Origin: Chromera velia
Taxonomy: Eukaryota; Sar; Chromeraceae
Length of the DNA: 24,491 bases
Reading direction: 5' to 3'
Assembly: GCA_018398765.1 (NCBI GenBank)
Contig: JAHBMJ010000320.1
Coordinates: 1 to 24,491, forward strand
Shown: one piece after another, positions 19,151 to 24,491 of the stretch
Numbering within the stretch: the first letter of the stretch is position 1
Layout of the letters: every line of letters starts with the position of its first letter
Position numbers and translations under genes: made by a program
Notes under the pieces: model-generated
Seen by the model: the letters and a program-made list of their open reading frames with translations, nothing else
What the model was told of the DNA's origin: nothing
The model's database searches: none

Positions 19151-19914
19151 ACCGAGTGTGTGCAGTGTGGGAGACCCTGTCCTCGAGGGCGTGGCTTTCA
19201 AGAGAGTTGTGGTGGACAACGCGACCCGCTTCTCTGGTATGTTGAGCAGGCAGGAAGGCAGGACTCCAACAATCGATCAATCAATCAGTCAAGGAGACAG
19301 ATAGAGAAAGAGACAGACAGGCAGAATAGAGAGAAGAGCGTGCGGCTGAGAGTGAGCGTGCCCTACTTGTTTTTCTTCTCATCCTTATTCTGGTTCTGCG
19401 TGTCCAGGCGAGACGCTGAAAAGAAAAACGTCACCATGCCAAAGAATGCTTTTCACTCCATTTATTCAATGCATCCCTCCCTCCTTTTCAATGAGTCGAA
19501 GGCCCTAACCAGATCCATGGGTGAGGTGAGAGAGGTGTCACTTCACTTTCTTTCGTAAAAAAATGCGGCTTTCTTCTCGTGCTGCTAGCAGGATTGATTG
19601 CAGACGGTCTCCTTCATTGTCAATCTATGATCGATCGATCGATGTACAGGTTGCTCGCTCAATCCAAGGCAATTCCGTCTCCCCCCTTCCCTTGTCCGAT
19701 AGCAGATGCTGCCATTTTGCTCTCTCTGTCCCACGGAGCCGAGCAAATGGTCCTCGTGGGGGATCTCGGAGAGACTTACACAGGCACAGGCACTCCTCTC
19801 ACTGACAGTCAGGACGGGCAGGAAGGGGGCGGTCCCCCCCCCCTCTTCCAACGCCTCGTGGACGGGCAGGCAGTTCCTCTGCACGTCCTCTCCGGGAGGC
19901 CACAGCTCGATTGA
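15029..19914 (+). CDS. UPF1-like SF1 helicase-fold protein, degenerate and lacking RecA2
   Basis: Exons 15029-15766, 15850-16515, 16548-17829, 18134-18219, 18662-18702, 19166-19236, 19413-19520 and 19706-19914 join in phase (1,066 aa plus TGA); further exons upstream are likely. After an unrecognised N-terminal region and an acidic/Gly-rich linker comes a UPF1-type RecA1 domain. It has LTHAQELAV (Q motif), GPPQSGKT (Walker A, 17610-17633), ILALAHSDEEADRL (motif Ia), VVSTGTSVGDP (motif before II), VVVDNAT (motif II) and LVGDLGET (motif III). Active UPF1-type enzymes have DE at motif II and GDxxQL at III. Here the Glu is Asn and the Gln is absent. After PLFQRLVDGQ the YRMH motif is replaced by LSGRPQLD and the protein stops. 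A nucleic-acid-binding pseudohelicase is the simplest reading. Confidence 0.7.
16516..16547 (+). other. Predicted 32-nt intron
   Basis: CAC|GTGTGT to CCTCAG|TTT joins two coding frames, both in phase 0, across a pyrimidine-rich 32-nt segment. The alternative is an indel error, because both flanking frames stay open across the segment. The frame before it carries the LLLHPEHPLARLLAADG stretch; the frame after it carries AHAEENAQSATVV. Confidence 0.4.
17148..17291. repeat. 72-bp coding tandem duplication
   Basis: Two copies (17148-17219 and 17220-17291) encode a 24-residue Gly/His/Ala-rich unit, GRVAQGGYVFHGGAAAPHGG plus HGFD. It sits in the linker just before the helicase core. The copies differ at about one base. 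Confidence 0.9.
17830..17874. repeat. GTCT/TGCC tetranucleotide tract at a 5' splice site
   Basis: The donor AGAG|GTCTGT is the first unit of a GTCTGTCTGTCTGCCTGCC tract at the start of the intron after the Walker A exon. Confidence 0.85.
18328..18505. repeat. TTC/CTG-rich intronic tract
   Basis: A long mixed (TTC)n, (CTG)n and T-rich stretch lies in the intron 18220-18661. It creates spurious poly-Phe/Ser and, on the minus strand, poly-Lys frames. These are not genes. Confidence 0.85.
19097..19150. repeat. (TGCC)n repeat near an acceptor
   Basis: A tetranucleotide run lies just upstream of the acceptor of the motif II exon (GTGTGCAG|T at 19165). A similar TGCC run occurs in an earlier intron of the same gene (17830-17874). 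Confidence 0.85.
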
Positions 19915-20559
19915 TTGAGGAAGAGTTAGGAGAGAGACGGACGGAGAGCCGGGGAGCGAGAGGATGGAAGGGGGGTGAGCGACAAAGACAAGACTAGACA
20001 AGACAGTCGCGGCATGTACAAACAAAAGTGTGCAGCTGTGCATTCCCTTATCTTTCGTTCCCTCACTTCCTCTTTCAGCCTGCCTGCCTGCCCACTTGTA
20101 CAGATAATTCAGTTTGCAAGCGCGTCTCTTCAACTCACCTTTGTTCTTTTTCACATGCTGACTCACTCACACGCCATGCAGATAGACAGAACGGCTGGCT
20201 GCGTGAGCGATCTATTGCGTGATGACCAGAAGGCCGAACAGTCTGGGTCGCACGCTGCATGCATGTCAGGATGGCAGTCAGCTAGATAGGCTTTTGCTTT
20301 AGATGCATGCAACGCAGAGGCCTACATGCTTCTCTGATTCCTTAATAAATGAGCTGGTCCGTGCGCCTCCATGCGTCTGGCCTGAGCTCTTCTCCATTTT
20401 TCTTCCTGGGTGGACCACTGCCTGCCTGGCGGTGGTTTTCCTCCTCTTTTCTTGCGTGTCGGAGCTTTTCTGTGTGGATGGGCCTTGATCGAGCCATCTG
20501 TGTCGTTTCGCTGCTTACCGATGGAGTAGTTATCAAACCGGGCCATTATACTACAGTTA
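19915..20559. other. Spacer downstream of the helicase-like gene
   Basis: No gene is supported. The stretch is likely 3' UTR and intergenic DNA. It carries TGCATGCA palindromes near 20256 and 20304. The open frames here are short and lack splice or domain support. Confidence 0.4.
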
Positions 20560-21180
20560 AAAGTAATTGAAGTACCGCGGATCTTCATTGTGGACGTTAA
20601 AGAATGGTTATACCTAGTTGTACCTAGCTTAGCAGTGTATTCATTATCTATAATCTATTATAATCTTTATAAACGCGGTAATCGTTAATTTTTTTATACG
20701 ATTTAATTTGATGATAGAAATGTTGATTATATTGCGTGGTCAGGACACGGATGAAAGCTACTAAAAATGAGTTTCTCACTCCACGTCGTTTGTGAGATCT
20801 GAAATCGATGTCAGAGCGTAACAATATCCCAAAAACCTAATTCGGGACGTAACAAAACCCTCAATCATCATGCAATTTTGACAAACTGGTTGCGCCCGCG
20901 GATACATAACTTGCAAACAGATACGAACAGTAACAAACAGATATAGATCAGGGCTATTAGCTGAGTCAGGTATAGGGGTTCGCAAGCCCTAGCAAGCCCC
21001 CCTATAGTCGACCAGCTGTCGTATAGCAGACAGTGTGAGTGCATTCGCGTGCGTCATATCACCCGTGACCCGTCTACGCGGGCCCACAGAGCTAATTAAG
21101 TTCCGCAGCATTTCAATGTTTGTATTTCAATGCAAGTGAACAGTTCATCGTTGCATCAGTGGAACCCGAAGACGCCCAAG
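20560..21180. other. AT-rich intergenic island with a hairpin
   Basis: Base composition changes here: long A/T-rich stretches (about 20565-20760) and none of the pyrimidine repeats typical of the window. An inverted repeat at 20971-20978 and 20999-21006 (TATAGGGG / CCCCTATA) could form a hairpin with a 20-base loop. It could be a decayed insertion, an organelle-derived fragment or simply the intergenic promoter region. I recognise no protein or RNA gene. Confidence 0.4.
20971..21006. repeat. Inverted repeat, 8-bp stem
   Basis: TATAGGGG pairs perfectly with CCCCTATA across a 20-base loop that itself contains two near-copies of GCAAGCCC. No run of T follows, so a terminator is not supported. 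Confidence 0.6.
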
Positions 21181-21500
21181 AAGCACATACATATCAATAC
21201 GTGGTGGTCCTCTTTACATGAGTAGGTGTATGTGGATTTGCTGCAAGGTGAGATCGAGGGAACCCGAGACGACCGCCTCGATCACGTGCAGGTTTGCTTG
21301 GCCGGAACAACAGTTGATTGCCGGACTCTGTAGATTCACCAGACAGCGCCTCGAAGTCACAGATGTCACAACGATCAGGAGTCCCATGGTGAGCTCTGAG
21401 ACAACGATTATACTTAAGGGACGCACAGGGACGGATGTACACACAGACACACACACACACACACACGTGTATCACCACTGACACACTGAAAACCAACCAG

Positions 21501-24298
<2,798 letters not shown>

Positions 24299-24491
24299 GT
24301 CAGTCTGTCTCCCTTCTTTTTTCTGCATTCACACCCCTTCAATACTCCTCTTCTCTCTGTGCCGTCTGCTTCCTAGTTCATTTGAATAAAACTCGACGGA
24401 CCCATGGACAGGCAGACAGAATCAGAAGAGAACTGGGAGAATGGCCGAGGGGGGTGCGGCTTGGGAATTGTGAGCCTTTGGGGGACGGGGG
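24299..24491 (+). other. CdsA intron running off the window
   Basis: After the GVAGAFVFG exon the sequence turns pyrimidine-rich and no further CdsA motif is seen. The remaining exons should lie beyond position 24491. A G-rich segment (24446-24491) ends the window. Confidence 0.45.

Noticed and set aside
20955-20990. tRNA-like A-box (TAGCTGAGTCAGG) and B-box-like GGTTCGCAAGCC
   Set aside because: The two boxes are only a few bases apart and no acceptor stem or cloverleaf can be drawn.

Overview
The window is nuclear DNA from a eukaryote with many introns. The best fit is an alveolate alga of the chromerid type (Chromera-like), which is an inference from style. Genes are split into many short exons. 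Introns are rich in pyrimidine tracts and tetranucleotide repeats, TGCATGCA palindromes recur, and there is a 13-N assembly gap. There are no bacterial-style operons. Gene models were built by hand: I required recognisable protein motifs, GT..AG borders and matching codon phase at every join. Motif-bearing exons are firm; some low-complexity joins are not.

Layout. (1) Minus strand, 12184 to 453: a 15-exon model of about 2,212 residues. Its N-terminal half is an LCAT/PDAT-type lipase with signal peptide and complete Ser-Asp-His triad, interrupted by an approximately 390-residue low-complexity insert. Its C-terminal half is acidic linker, Cys-rich modules, one membrane helix and a long basic Ser/Arg-rich tail. 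The halves join in phase, but could be two genes. (2) 12185-12792: a 608-bp head-to-head spacer, probably a bidirectional promoter, dense in TCAGAC/GTCTGA. (3) Plus strand, 12793 to about 14267: an RS/RD-rich protein with 99-bp tandem repeats and one apparent frameshift at an A7 run. (4) Plus strand, about 15029 to 19914: a UPF1-like SF1 helicase-fold protein. It keeps Walker A but has altered motifs II, III and IV, and it stops before the second RecA domain. It may be joined to the RS gene through small exons at 14424-14625. (5) 19915-21500: a spacer with an AT-rich island. (6) Plus strand, about 21501 to beyond the window end: a CDP-diacylglycerol synthase (CdsA family), cut by the right edge.

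Two genes act on glycerophospholipids (the LCAT-type lipase and CdsA) and two look RNA-related (the RS protein and the UPF1-like protein). I see no evidence that they form one system. The main oddities are the predicted membrane-anchored lipase, the degenerate UPF1-like protein, and a recurrent arrangement in which the 5' splice site is the first unit of a GTNN tetranucleotide repeat. Two minisatellites also carry copies of a TGCAG acceptor-like motif.
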